From an uncultured Selenomonadales bacterium (GTDB lineage Bacteria; Bacillota; Negativicutes; Selenomonadales; Selenomonadaceae): DNA of 64,000 nt. Positions 36,044 through 44,798 of the stretch are shown piece by piece. Numbering within the stretch: position 1 is the stretch's first letter; each line of letters opens with the position of its first letter. The DNA is taken from the NCBI GenBank assembly GCA_937877565.1, contig CALFJB010000075.1, positions 1 through 64,000 of the forward strand, written 5' to 3'. Below the pieces are notes generated by a model. The model was not told the DNA's origin. It did not search any database and saw only the letters and a program-made list of their open reading frames with translations. The translations under genes and the position numbers were made by a program.

Positions 36044-36355
36044 ATGGCAGACGAAAAAATTTTGGAAAATGAAAAACTCGATGAGGAGCAACTCGAACAG
36101 GTTGCAGGCGGTACAAGGCTTGAAACTTACGCAGACGGTAACGAACTCTACAAGCGCGGACTTTTGAGCGAAGATGATGCATTCCACTCCGCACCAGTGC
36201 GTGATATGCTTCACCAAATGGGTTATTCCGGCTACAAAGACAACGGCGGAATTGTTAATGGCAACATTTACACCGACAAAAAAGGAAATACCATTTCACG
36301 TGAGCAATTTTGGAAGAATTTCGACGCTGAAAACGGTACTAAAATTCTTCGCTAA
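36044..36355 (+). CDS. Secreted peptide 1 with double-glycine leader
   Basis: 103 residues; ATG 36044 with AAAGGAAG upstream. Residues 1-23 (MADEKILENEKL, then DEEQLEQVAGG) form a leader ending in GG, the cleavage signal for peptidase-containing ABC exporters. The 80-residue core has no cysteine: YKRGLLSEDDA, MLHQMGYSGY, GGIVNG and ISREQFWKNF. It is too long for a typical class II bacteriocin but similar in design. A paralogue with nearly identical leader and promoter follows. Antibacterial or signalling role is inference. Confidence 0.75.
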   Translation: MADEKILENEKLDEEQLEQVAGGTRLETYADGNELYKRGLLSEDDAFHSAPVRDMLHQMGYSGYKDNGGIVNGNIYTDKKGNTISREQFWKNFDAENGTKILR

Positions 36356-36395
36356 TTAACTTCTTTATTCGACGCGGTGAAAAATTTTTAAAAAC

Positions 36396-36426
36396 TTGTC
36401 ATAAAATTTTAAATCGTGAATATAAT
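36396..36426 (+). promoter_or_regulatory. Promoter of peptide gene 2
   Basis: TTGTCA (36396-36401), 19-bp spacer, TATAAT (36421-36426), a copy of the promoter before peptide gene 1. Confidence 0.7.
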
Positions 36427-36457
36427 AAATTGAAAACATCTGAAAGGAAGATTTAAA

Positions 36458-36778
36458 ATGGCAGACGAAAAAATTTTGGAAAACGAAAAACTCGATGATG
36501 AACAACTTGAAAATGTTGCAGGCGGCAATATTTATCAAATGGAGGCAGACGCCGCAAACTTCAAAAAATTGGGCGTTTTATCAGCCAACGTTGATAAGCA
36601 CGATAAAAATGCAATTACTGCGGCTTTCGCTGCTTACGGTATTGCAACTGAACAGCACGGCGGATATTTGGGAAAAGATAACAAATACAGTATCAACGGG
36701 CAAAAAATAGATCGCGATACCGCGTGGGCTTTTGTTCAACAAAGATGGAATGCAGGTTATCGTCCGCAAGTACTCTAA
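36458..36778 (+). CDS. Secreted peptide 2 with double-glycine leader
   Basis: 106 residues, ATG with AAAGGAAG. The leader MADEKILENEKLDDEQLENV ends AGG after residue 20 and differs from peptide 1 at three positions. The core (NFKKLGVLS, AFAAYGIATEQHGG, YSINGQKIDRDTAWAFVQQ, AGYRPQVL) matches the leaderless copy at 35607 more closely than peptide 1. No cysteine, so no disulfide or lanthionine maturation. A double-glycine exporter with C39 peptidase is needed; the nearby ABC exporter at 39961 lacks that domain. Confidence 0.75.
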   Translation: MADEKILENEKLDDEQLENVAGGNIYQMEADAANFKKLGVLSANVDKHDKNAITAAFAAYGIATEQHGGYLGKDNKYSINGQKIDRDTAWAFVQQRWNAGYRPQVL

Positions 36779-36799
36779 TTTCATAAAAAATTTTTAATC

Positions 36800-36832
36800 A
36801 AATCCCTGCGGCAAAAGTCGTAGGGATTTTTT
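36800..36832 (+). terminator. Terminator after peptide gene 2
   Basis: AATCCCTGCG pairs with CGTAGGGATT around an A-rich loop, then T6. Confidence 0.8.
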
Positions 36833-36859
36833 GAATACTTGAATACATTTTAAAAAAAC

Positions 36860-36888
36860 TTTTCTAAAATCTAACAAAAGATTATAAT
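36860..36888 (+). promoter_or_regulatory. Promoter of the aminotransferase gene
   Basis: TTTTCT (36860-36865), 17-bp spacer, TATAAT (36883-36888), 36 bp before the ATG. Confidence 0.6.
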
Positions 36889-36923
36889 AGCCGCTGAAAA
36901 TCTTGAATGGAGGAATTTTTTAA

Positions 36924-38153
36924 ATGGCAATGAATATGGCGGCAACTCACGCAGTCAACAGAAAGTTAGTAGATCCAATTTTTGAGGCAAACGCGGCTTG
37001 CAAAGCGGCAATTCAAAAATTCGACGCAGATAAAGTTACAAACGCAACAATCGGCACGGTGCTTGACGACGCAGGCAATTTATCAGTTATGCCGACGGTT
37101 GAAAAAGTTTTTCGCTCAATGACAATGGCAGATTTTATGTCCTACGCGCCAATTTCCGGTCGCGCAGATTATCTTGAATTAGTCAAAAAGCAAATTAACT
37201 GCGAAGGCTATTTGGGAGCCATTGCAACTTCCGGCGGTACGGGCGCAATTCATCACGCCATTGCAAATTACGCCGAACGCGGCGAAAAAGTTTTGACTTC
37301 AGATTGGTTTTGGGGAACGTACAACATTATTTGCAAGGAAACCGGCAAGACGCTTGAGACTTTCAAAATGTTTGACGACGAGTATAAATTTTTCAACGTG
37401 GAAAATTTTTCAGCGAAGGTTGAAGAAATTTTAGCCGCGCAAAATTCGTTGTTGGTAATTATAAATTCGCCCGCGCACAATCCTACAGGTTATTCTTTGA
37501 GTGATTCTGAATGGGATAAAGTTTTGGAAGTTTTGAAAACCTGCGCGAACGGCGGCAAGAAAATTTCATTGTTGGTTGACGTGGCGTATATAGATTTTTC
37601 CGGTGATAAAAAAACGGCGTGGGACTTTCTCAAAAAATTTAACAATCTGCCAGAAAATCTTTTAGTTATGGTTGCAGTCAGTATGTCAAAAAGTTTTACG
37701 CTGTACGGGCAACGTTGTGGCGCGTTGGCTGCAATTTCTTCAAGCAAAGAAGTTATTGACGAATTCAACGACACAAATAAATATTCAAGCCGCGCCGTTT
37801 GGTCGAATATAAATCACGGCGCACAAGTTTTATATACAAAAATTCTCGGCAATGAAAATTTATCTGCTGAACTTGAAAAAGATCAAAAAATTTTGCGTGA
37901 AATGGTAAACGCTCGCGCAGAAATTTTTGTTCGTGAGGCTGAAAGTTGCGGCTTAAAAATTGTACCGTACAAAGGCGGCTTCTTTATCGCAGTTCCGGCT
38001 GAAAATCCCGCCGCCGTCTGTCAAAAACTTCACGACGATTTAATTTTTGCCGTACCGTTGAAACTCGGTATTAGAGTCGCCGCCTGTTCAACTCCCCTGC
38101 AAAAAATTTCCGGTGTCGCTACGAAAATTAAAGCGGCTATTGACGCGGTTTAA
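36924..38153 (+). CDS. Class I/II aminotransferase (aspartate/aromatic type)
   Basis: 409 residues, GGAGG nine bases before the ATG. PLP-dependent enzyme: ATSGGTGAIHHAI binds the cofactor phosphate, NSPAHNPTGYSL is the substrate-side Asn-Pro motif, and the Schiff-base Lys is in VSMSKSFTLYGQRCGAL. It resembles tetrameric aspartate or aromatic aminotransferases of the Tyr/Asp type; which amino acid is used cannot be fixed. Own promoter; glyA follows with its own promoter. Confidence 0.88.
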   Translation: MAMNMAATHAVNRKLVDPIFEANAACKAAIQKFDADKVTNATIGTVLDDAGNLSVMPTVEKVFRSMTMADFMSYAPISGRADYLELVKKQINCEGYLGAIATSGGTGAIHHAIANYAERGEKVLTSDWFWGTYNIICKETGKTLETFKMFDDEYKFFNVENFSAKVEEILAAQNSLLVIINSPAHNPTGYSLSDSEWDKVLEVLKTCANGGKKISLLVDVAYIDFSGDKKTAWDFLKKFNNLPENLLVMVAVSMSKSFTLYGQRCGALAAISSSKEVIDEFNDTNKYSSRAVWSNINHGAQVLYTKILGNENLSAELEKDQKILREMVNARAEIFVREAESCGLKIVPYKGGFFIAVPAENPAAVCQKLHDDLIFAVPLKLGIRVAACSTPLQKISGVATKIKAAIDAV

Positions 38154-38159
38154 TAAATC

Positions 38160-38188
38160 TTGACAATTTTTATCAAAACTTGTAAATT
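38160..38188 (+). promoter_or_regulatory. glyA promoter
   Basis: TTGACA (38160-38165), 17-bp spacer, TAAATT (38183-38188), 20 bp before the ATG. Confidence 0.75.
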
Positions 38189-38207
38189 ATTTGCGGGAGG
38201 TTTGAAT

Positions 38208-39449
38208 ATGGATTTAAATGAAGGTCTTGAAAAAGATACATTGGTTTTTGATGCGATAGAAAGCGAACTCAATCGCCAAAGAAATAATTTGGAAATGATA
38301 GCGTCTGAAAATATCGTCAGCAAGGCGGTAATGGAGGCGCAAGGCTCGGTTTTAACTTTGAAATACGCTGAAGGTTATCCCGCCAAAAGATATTACGGCG
38401 GCTGTAAAAATGTTGACGTTGTCGAACAACTTGCAATAGACAGAGCCAAAGAACTTTTTGAGGCGAATTTTGCAAACGTTCAGCCACATTCCGGCGCACA
38501 GGCAAATATGGCTGTCTTTATGGCTATGTTGAATCTTGGCGACACGGTTTTAAGTATGAATCTTTCTGACGGCGGGCATCTTTCGCACGGTATGAAACTC
38601 AATTTCAGCGGCAAATATTTTAACATTGTTTCTTACGGCGTCAGCAAGGAAACTGAAATGATTGACTATGACGAATTGGAAAAATTAGCCGTAGAATGTC
38701 AGCCGAAAATGATTATAGCGGGCGCGTCTGCTTACAGCAGGATTTTGGACTTTGAAAGATTTTCTGCCATTGCAAAAAAAGTTGGCGCGTATTTGATGAC
38801 AGATATAGCACATATTGCGGGACTTGTAGCAGGCGGCGTTCATCCTTCGCCAATGAAATTTGCTGACATTGTAACAACTACAACTCATAAAACTTTGCGC
38901 GGTCCTCGCGGCGGCTTGATTCTTTGGAACAACGAAGAATATACAAAGAAAATTAACAGTGCAGTATTTCCCGGCACTCAAGGTGGACCTTTAATGCACG
39001 TTATCGCAGCTAAGGCGGTTGCACTCGGCGAAGCTCTTTGCAACGACTTCAAAGACTACGCCGCGCAGATTGTCAAAAATGCAAAAACTTTGGCTGATAA
39101 ACTTGCATCTGACGGTTTCAGAATTGTTTCCGGCGGTACTGACAATCATTTAATGTTGGTGGACTTGACGAGCAAAAATATTACCGGCAAGGACGCGCAG
39201 GCGGTTTTGGAAGAAGTTAATATTACCGTCAACAAAAATACAATCCCGTTTGAAACTTTAAGCCCGTTTGTTACGAGCGGTATTCGTATTGGAACGCCCG
39301 CGCTTACTACACGCGGCTTTAAAGAATCTGATATGGCTGAAGTTGCTGACATTATCGCACTGGTTTTAAATAATCCTACTGACGAAGATAAAAAAGTTGT
39401 GGCGCGTGAACGTGTTGCCGCGCTTTGCAAAAAACATCCGCTTTATTAA
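38208..39449 (+). CDS. glyA: Serine hydroxymethyltransferase
   Basis: 413 residues from ATG 38208 (GGGAGG upstream). Converts serine and tetrahydrofolate to glycine and methylene-tetrahydrofolate. [36 protein letters not shown] and the PLP-lysine segment [15 protein letters not shown] are present; [14 protein letters not shown] and [15 protein letters not shown] close the enzyme. Usual length. Confidence 0.97.
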   Translation: MDLNEGLEKDTLVFDAIESELNRQRNNLEMIASENIVSKAVMEAQGSVLTLKYAEGYPAKRYYGGCKNVDVVEQLAIDRAKELFEANFANVQPHSGAQANMAVFMAMLNLGDTVLSMNLSDGGHLSHGMKLNFSGKYFNIVSYGVSKETEMIDYDELEKLAVECQPKMIIAGASAYSRILDFERFSAIAKKVGAYLMTDIAHIAGLVAGGVHPSPMKFADIVTTTTHKTLRGPRGGLILWNNEEYTKKINSAVFPGTQGGPLMHVIAAKAVALGEALCNDFKDYAAQIVKNAKTLADKLASDGFRIVSGGTDNHLMLVDLTSKNITGKDAQAVLEEVNITVNKNTIPFETLSPFVTSGIRIGTPALTTRGFKESDMAEVADIIALVLNNPTDEDKKVVARERVAALCKKHPLY

Positions 39450-39484
39450 AATTTAATTGCATAAATAAAATTGGAGGTTTGCAA

Positions 39485-39850
39485 ATGTTTAAATCAATGG
39501 TAGACAAGGCGGCGGAAAAACTCGGCGGCGTTGCTGAAAAACTCGATAACGCAGTTGAAAAAGCCAAAGAAAAGAAAGACGAAATTAAAGAAAGCGTTGA
39601 AGAAAAAGTTGACGACGCCAAAGAGCGCGTTGTTGCCGCTACAAATGATTTAAAAGACGCAAAAAAAACCGTGAAAGGTATTGCAAGCGACGTTAAAGAA
39701 TCCGTTGAAGAAAAAGTTGATAACGCAGTTGAAAAGGCGAAGGACGCCAAATTTAACGCTGAAATGGCTGTTAAAGGCAAGATTCGCGCAGGCTTGAAAG
39801 AAACTACCGAAACGATTCAAAAAGCCGAAGGCAAATTAAATCAAGATTAA
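39485..39850 (+). CDS. Charged coiled-coil / LEA-like repeat protein
   Basis: 121 residues, GGAGG upstream of ATG 39485. Low-complexity helix rich in K, E, A, D and V with repeated ESVEEKVDxA and NAVEKAKxxK motifs; about 20 percent each of Lys and Glu/Asp. Such sequences occur in stress-type (LEA-like) or YtxH-like proteins. No signal peptide, membrane helix or cysteine. Function unknown; the terminator after it separates it from the ABC exporter. Confidence 0.7.
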   Translation: MFKSMVDKAAEKLGGVAEKLDNAVEKAKEKKDEIKESVEEKVDDAKERVVAATNDLKDAKKTVKGIASDVKESVEEKVDNAVEKAKDAKFNAEMAVKGKIRAGLKETTETIQKAEGKLNQD

Positions 39851-39897
39851 AAATCATTAGCCGCCGGTTAAATCGACGCACAAAATATTGACGAAAG

Positions 39898-39938
39898 GCA
39901 AGTTACTTTGTATTATTTGCAAGGTGACTTGTTTTTTT
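39898..39938 (+). terminator. Terminator before the ABC exporter
   Basis: CAAGTTACTTTG pairs with the CAAGGTGACTTG arm (G-U pairs allowed), followed by T7. Confidence 0.8.
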
Positions 39939-39960
39939 GTTGAAATGGAGGGGAGTTGGA

Positions 39961-41691
39961 ATGTTCAAAGACAATTTAAAATTTTTCTTGGAAAGTTACA
40001 GCGCACATAAAAAAGCAGTGGCGTTTGTAATTTTAGGATCGCTTGCAGGGGCGGGAATTGGTTTAATTTCGCCAATGATGATTCGCTACATTATGGATGA
40101 ACTTTTGCCAAATGGAATTTCGGCAGAAATGGCGATAACTGCGGGCGGCTTGTTCGCAATTTACGCGGCGAATTATTTTTTAAACTTTAAGGTTGAATAT
40201 CTCGGACGCGGAATGGGTGCAAAAATCGAATTTGCAATGCGTGAAAAACTTTTCCGCCATTTACTGCGTATGGGCTATTCATTTTACGATAACGCAAAAA
40301 GCGGGCAACTTTTATCCCGCCTCGTCAATGATATTGCCGAAGTGGGAAATTTAATGTTCGCAATTCCTCATTTGTTCGTAACTTGTACAATTACGATGAT
40401 TGGCGCAACGGCTTTAATTTTTTATTTGAATTGGCAACTTGCAACGGTTGTAACAATTTTGCTGATTTTCAAAACGTGGCAAGTTATGAAAATGAACGCC
40501 GATATGAAAAAAATGTTTATGGCGGCTAGAGAAAATACCGGCGATTTAAGCGGGCAAATTTCTGAAAGTCTGCAAGGTATACGCCTCGTCAAAATTTTCA
40601 ACAACGAAGAAAAAGAATTGCAAAAAATGATGCAAGTTGGCGAAAATCTTTTGTCGGTACAAGAAAAATCTTTCAGCACAGTTGGAAAACTTCATGGCGG
40701 TATGGATTTTTTCTCAAACTTGATGAACTTAACAATTACAGTTTTGGGCAGTGCGTTAATCAGCTTAAACTTAATGACAATCAGCGACCTTGTAGCCTTT
40801 TTGCTTTATATGATGGCGTGCATGCGCCCGGTATTTCAGTTAATGATGCTTACTGAAGTTTATCAGCGCGGAATGGCTGGCGTACAACGTTACAAAGAGT
40901 TAATGGAGTTGCCGGAATCTGATGAAATGTCAGTTGAACGTGTTGCAAAGTTGGAAGACGCAGAAAAACAAGCGATAGAATTTTCCCACGTCAATTTTGC
41001 CTATGAAAACGGCTTGACGGTTTTCAGCGATTTTAATTTGAAAATTGCGGCGGGCGAACATATTGGAATAGTTGGAATGACGGGCGGCGGAAAAACTACA
41101 CTTTGCGAATTGCTTTTAGGTATGTACGATTTGAACGGCGGCAAAATTTCAATCAACGGCACTGATATTAAAACCGTGAAAACTGAAAGTTTGCGCCAAG
41201 AAATTGGAATGATTCAGCAGGACACATTTTTATTTTCGGCGTCGGTAAAAGATAATATTGCTTACGGGCGCGAAGACGCAACTGAAGAGGAAATTATTAA
41301 GGCGGCGAAACTTGCAGAGGCGCACGAATTTATTTCAGCACTTCCAAACGGCTACGATACTTTTATTGGCGAACGCGGCGTAAAACTTTCCGGCGGACAA
41401 AAACAAAGGTTAGCTATTGCAAGAATGTTTTTGAGAGACCCAAAAATTTTAATTTTGGACGAGGCAACCAGTGCGCTTGATAACGAAACTGAAAGACAAA
41501 TTCAACGTGCAATGCAAAAACTTTCAGAAAATCGCACGACAATTACAGTTGCTCACAGATTGGCGACGGTACGCAATTCAAACAGAATTTTAGTTTTGGA
41601 ACACGGCAACATTACAGAGGAAGGCACGCACGAAAATTTAATTGCAAAACGCGGCGTCTATTACAATCTTTCGCAAAATATGGCGGCTTAA
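39961..41691 (+). CDS. ABC exporter, fused permease and ATPase
   Basis: 576 residues from ATG 39961 (GGAGGGG upstream). Six-helix exporter domain (about 1-310) followed by an ATPase: Walker A GMTGGGKTTLCELL, Q loop MIQQDTFLFSASV, signature LSGGQKQRLAIAR, Walker B ILILDEATSALD, H loop VAHRLAT. Homodimeric multidrug or lipid exporter type (MsbA/LmrA/BmrA-like). It has no N-terminal C39 peptidase, so it should not by itself cut the double-glycine leaders encoded 3 kb upstream. Substrate unknown. Confidence 0.9.
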   Translation: MFKDNLKFFLESYSAHKKAVAFVILGSLAGAGIGLISPMMIRYIMDELLPNGISAEMAITAGGLFAIYAANYFLNFKVEYLGRGMGAKIEFAMREKLFRHLLRMGYSFYDNAKSGQLLSRLVNDIAEVGNLMFAIPHLFVTCTITMIGATALIFYLNWQLATVVTILLIFKTWQVMKMNADMKKMFMAARENTGDLSGQISESLQGIRLVKIFNNEEKELQKMMQVGENLLSVQEKSFSTVGKLHGGMDFFSNLMNLTITVLGSALISLNLMTISDLVAFLLYMMACMRPVFQLMMLTEVYQRGMAGVQRYKELMELPESDEMSVERVAKLEDAEKQAIEFSHVNFAYENGLTVFSDFNLKIAAGEHIGIVGMTGGGKTTLCELLLGMYDLNGGKISINGTDIKTVKTESLRQEIGMIQQDTFLFSASVKDNIAYGREDATEEEIIKAAKLAEAHEFISALPNGYDTFIGERGVKLSGGQKQRLAIARMFLRDPKILILDEATSALDNETERQIQRAMQKLSENRTTITVAHRLATVRNSNRILVLEHGNITEEGTHENLIAKRGVYYNLSQNMAA

Positions 41692-41709
41692 TCGATAGAT
41701 ATAAAAATA

Positions 41710-41738
41710 AAATCCCTGCCAATTTCGACAGGGATTTT
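41710..41738. terminator. Terminator between the ABC exporter and the convergent TPR gene
   Basis: AATCCCTG pairs with CAGGGATT, with A-rich and T-rich flanks on either side. Confidence 0.8.
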
Positions 41739-41760
41739 TCTGTTTGCAAAAATTTATAAA

Positions 41761-43014
41761 TTATTTTTTGCCGGACAATTTATTTAAACGGTCTTTAGCT
41801 TCCTTATAATTTTTGTCTATTTTTAATGCCTTTTTGTAGTATGCAATCGCTTTTTTCTTGTCGCCAAGATTTTCATAAGTTTTTCCGTGAATAAAATAAC
41901 ATTTTGTATCCTTAAAGTCTATTTTGGTTTGTAATTGTTTTAAAGCCTCGTCATATCTTCCGGCTTCATTCAAAGAATAACAAAGTTTATACAAAATATC
42001 AGCGTTGTAAGTTGTTGTTGAGATAAAATCGTAATAAAGAGCCGCATCTTCAAATTTTTTTGTTTCTAAATAATAATCCCAGACATACTCGCTTGAAACT
42101 GAAAAATTTGGAGTTGTAACAGGATGCATCATGTAAATCAATTTATGAAAATCTATATCTTCATAATTATTATTTCCAATATTTTCATAAATTGTTTGAA
42201 TTTTTTTCAGTAAAAAATCTCTGTCAGTGTTCATAACCATTGCTTTTTTATAATAATCAAGTGCGGCAGAATAATTTTTTTGAGAATATAATTGATCGCC
42301 ATTTTTTACCAACGCATCAAAAAATTCTTTTATTTTATCAAGACCTATATAAACGGGTATATGAAAGGGTTCAAGTCTAACATTACCATCAGATTTCTTA
42401 CGATAAAAAAAGATTTTTTTTGCTGCCTCATAATTTCCACAAGCCGCCAGATAATTTTTGTCTGCATAAAATTTATCTGCTTCCGCAATCAATTTATTAA
42501 ATTCATTTGTTTTTTCCTGTTCTGTACGCCTATTTTCTTCTTCCTCACGAGCTTTTTGGGCTTGCAGTCTGGCTTGTTGTTCTTTTTGAGCTTGTTCTGC
42601 TTGCCTACGTCGTTTTTCTTCAGCTTCTTCAGGATGCTGTATATTGTATAATGCATTTTCAATATCGTTTTTAAATTTCGGGTGATTACGCAATACATTA
42701 AAAACTGCTTGCGCCATTCTCGACTCGTATAACATTACAAAATCTCTGGTACCATTATCATAAAGTATCTCACAAGCCAAATTCCCACTCATATTATCGA
42801 CAAAATGAAATTCATAAGGATAGCCATAACCACCTCTGCCGTCATTTAATACTACTGCAGCCCACCAATAACTACGATCAATGTCGACATAATAATTAAC
42901 ATTACCTAACGAAAAAGCCCAAATTCTTTCTGCGTGAACTTTTGATTCGTCAGCAAAATTTATCACGAATGACAGGCAAAACGCCAGCAACATTACAGAT
43001 AAAAATTTTTTCAT
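41761..43014 (-). CDS. Exported TPR-repeat protein
   Basis: 417 residues from ATG 43014, which has GGAGG nine bases upstream. Sec signal peptide KKFLSVMLLAFCLSFVINF. Residues 25-110 form an unrecognised domain rich in aromatic residues, 110-165 a charged Arg/Gln/Glu helix (RRRQAEQAQKEQQARLQAQ), and the rest TPRs (NKLIAEADKFYADKNYLAACGNY, KNYSAALDYYKKAM, GDKKKAIAYYKKALKI). Last gene of a cluster of exported proteins; probably periplasmic scaffolding. Confidence 0.8.
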   Translation of the reverse strand: MKKFLSVMLLAFCLSFVINFADESKVHAERIWAFSLGNVNYYVDIDRSYWWAAVVLNDGRGGYGYPYEFHFVDNMSGNLACEILYDNGTRDFVMLYESRMAQAVFNVLRNHPKFKNDIENALYNIQHPEEAEEKRRRQAEQAQKEQQARLQAQKAREEEENRRTEQEKTNEFNKLIAEADKFYADKNYLAACGNYEAAKKIFFYRKKSDGNVRLEPFHIPVYIGLDKIKEFFDALVKNGDQLYSQKNYSAALDYYKKAMVMNTDRDFLLKKIQTIYENIGNNNYEDIDFHKLIYMMHPVTTPNFSVSSEYVWDYYLETKKFEDAALYYDFISTTTYNADILYKLCYSLNEAGRYDEALKQLQTKIDFKDTKCYFIHGKTYENLGDKKKAIAYYKKALKIDKNYKEAKDRLNKLSGKK

Positions 43015-43054
43015 TTCTAAAACCTCCAAGAAAATTTTTAAATCTTAATGCAGA

Positions 43055-43576
43055 TTATTTCATTGCAAAAAAATTTAAAGTTTTTGTAATGCCGTTGCCA
43101 TTTTGGGAATTTCTGGTTTGAGAAACAATGAATACATATCTGTTGATATTCGCAATCCATTTATCAGCAGTCAAATTTTCTTTTAATCCATCTGCAAGCG
43201 CGGATATTTCATCATAATTTGCGCCTATTGTACTTAAAGTATCAATAACGGCGGCAGCAAAATTTTCGTCGTTATTTTGCAGGTAATTTGACATGCTAAA
43301 CGAATCAATAAAGCCATCCTTACCAACATTAAAAATAAATATAATTTTCGCCGGATCGCTTAAAGCAACTCCGTAATAATCAAATTTATTGTCCGACTTC
43401 ATTTTTTCCGGACTGTCAATAAAATAACAGTTATTATTTTGCTTGGCAATGTCATTGTAACGAGTTATGAAGGCATCAATTCCAAAATCACAAACATTAG
43501 CTTTACCCGCCGAGCAAAAATTTACTGAAAAAAGGCAAACTGCAAAAACTACCGCCGACAAAAAATTTTTCAACAT
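43055..43576 (-). CDS. Exported hypothetical protein, 173 residues
   Basis: Signal peptide MLKNFLSAVVFAVCLFSVNF followed by CSAGKA; the Cys could form a lipobox (VNFC is weak). The mature part is acidic with YFIDSPEKMKSDNKFDYYGV and KTLNFFAMK; no family recognised. Two bases separate it from the preceding gene's stop, so translational coupling is likely. Confidence 0.65.
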   Translation of the reverse strand: MLKNFLSAVVFAVCLFSVNFCSAGKANVCDFGIDAFITRYNDIAKQNNNCYFIDSPEKMKSDNKFDYYGVALSDPAKIIFIFNVGKDGFIDSFSMSNYLQNNDENFAAAVIDTLSTIGANYDEISALADGLKENLTADKWIANINRYVFIVSQTRNSQNGNGITKTLNFFAMK

Positions 43577-43578
43577 AA

Positions 43579-43980
43579 TTAACTTACCTGCCTTTCAATC
43601 ATTCTGCAAATTTTCATTTGATACGGATTTTCTATAAAAAAATGTTGCCCTTTTGGAAATCGTTTAGTTTTGTTGTAAAAAGCCTCATAACGAATAGGAT
43701 CATTTGGCCATACAAATATTGAATAATTATACTCATCTTGGTTGCCGTAAGAATCTATTTCATAGCCTTTGAGCTCAATTACAATATCGCCGCCATCACG
43801 CGCCTTGACATACGCCGAATCAAGCTTAAAAACAATCATTGAGCCATCTTTACGCTCAACCCAAATTGGATAGTTGCTGTTGCCGTTCCAATATTCAATT
43901 TTAACTTCCGCCGCGTTGACTTGACTGCTAAAAATAATCCCGACTGCAAGCACCATTACCGATAAAATTTTTTTCAACAT
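43579..43980 (-). CDS. Exported hypothetical protein, 133 residues
   Basis: Signal peptide MLKKILSVMVLAVGIIFSSQVNAAE with an AxA-like cleavage site. The mature domain is beta-rich and aromatic (IEYWNGNSNYPIWVERKDGS, YNYSIFVWPNDPIRYEAFY), with an N-terminal signal nearly the same as those of its neighbours. AAGGAGG lies before the ATG. Not recognised. Confidence 0.65.
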   Translation of the reverse strand: MLKKILSVMVLAVGIIFSSQVNAAEVKIEYWNGNSNYPIWVERKDGSMIVFKLDSAYVKARDGGDIVIELKGYEIDSYGNQDEYNYSIFVWPNDPIRYEAFYNKTKRFPKGQHFFIENPYQMKICRMIERQVS

Positions 43981-44001
43981 TTGAAAAACCTCCTTAAAAA
44001 T

Positions 44002-44541
44002 TTATTGTACGAATTGAACTTTTAAAGGCAGAGTCATATTCGCTCCAAACAATCCCATTGTTATTTTGAATTGCAAATCGTTTAAATTTATATTTGCCGG
44101 TACGTCGTAAGCAATTCTTTTGGCTACGGTTAAGCCCGGATTTATTTCCGGCTTATACTCCAATTCAACCGACCAATTCGCCGCGTGATCGTATTCATAT
44201 TTTCGCCCGCTACTGTCAACCAATGTAAAAAAATCTTCCTTTACAGAAATTTTACTTTTCTGTTGGTTGCATATGGCGAACGTTACGACAATATATTTTC
44301 CTTGAGCAAATTCATCGTTATAGCGCGGATGGTGGATAACTTTAGTTTCTTGAACGTCCATAATCGCAACGCCTATATCGTCCTTCATTGCGCCGGAAAC
44401 AGTTCCAAAGCCTTGAATGTTGCAACTATAAGGCAACGGTTTATTTTTTCCTTCGTGTACCGCGTCATTAACTGAAAAATCAAACGGATGAATAGCATTG
44501 AGGAAAAACAGAGCCAACGCGCCGTAAATTAAAGTTTCAAT
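44002..44541 (-). CDS. Anchored DUF4352-like protein, start uncertain
   Basis: About 179 residues. The N-terminus IETLIYGALALFFLNAI is a membrane anchor or signal, then a DUF4352-like immunoglobulin fold (VETKVIHHP-type strands; GKYIVVTFAICNQQKSKISV, FTLVDSSGRKYEYDHAAN, GLTVAKRIAYDVP). AAAGGAGG at about 44561-44568 is well placed for a TTG at 44552-44550, but that TTG is one base out of frame; one extra G in the following GGG would give MGSAIETLIYG. In frame, only ATT 44541 follows. So the start is probably frame-shifted or non-canonical. The promoter has a G7 spacer tract. Confidence 0.55.
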   Translation of the reverse strand: METLIYGALALFFLNAIHPFDFSVNDAVHEGKNKPLPYSCNIQGFGTVSGAMKDDIGVAIMDVQETKVIHHPRYNDEFAQGKYIVVTFAICNQQKSKISVKEDFFTLVDSSGRKYEYDHAANWSVELEYKPEINPGLTVAKRIAYDVPANINLNDLQFKITMGLFGANMTLPLKVQFVQ

Positions 44542-44596
44542 CGCAGACCCAAAATTAAAAACCTCCTTTAAAAAATTTTCAAAATCATTAAAACTG

Positions 44597-44624
44597 ATTA
44601 TACCCCCCCAGTTTAGTTTGTCAA
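44597..44624 (-). promoter_or_regulatory. Promoter with a G7 tract in the spacer
   Basis: Minus strand TTGACA (44624-44619), 16-bp spacer ending in seven G (44609-44603), TATAAT (44602-44597). One more G would give the optimal 17 bp, so slippage could change promoter strength for the exported-protein cluster. Confidence 0.7.
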
Positions 44625-44798
44625 GGGCTTTCAAAATTTTTTCTAAACAAAAAAGCCGCGCCAATTTCAGCACGTTTTTTCAATTAATTTAACGCTTGAT
44701 AAAAAATTTTTTTGCCGCTTGAAAATTTCAACAGATATGTTATTATTCAGCACAGAATTATAAAATTTTGTTTGGAATTTGAAAGGAGCGTTTGCTTA

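Noticed and set aside
39961..41691. Dedicated processing exporter for the double-glycine peptides
   Set aside because: It lacks the N-terminal C39 peptidase domain and lies behind a terminator and three unrelated genes.
44002..44673. Start of the DUF4352-like protein at the far upstream methionine (44673)
   Set aside because: That stretch spans the promoter and the ribosome binding site, so it should not be translated.
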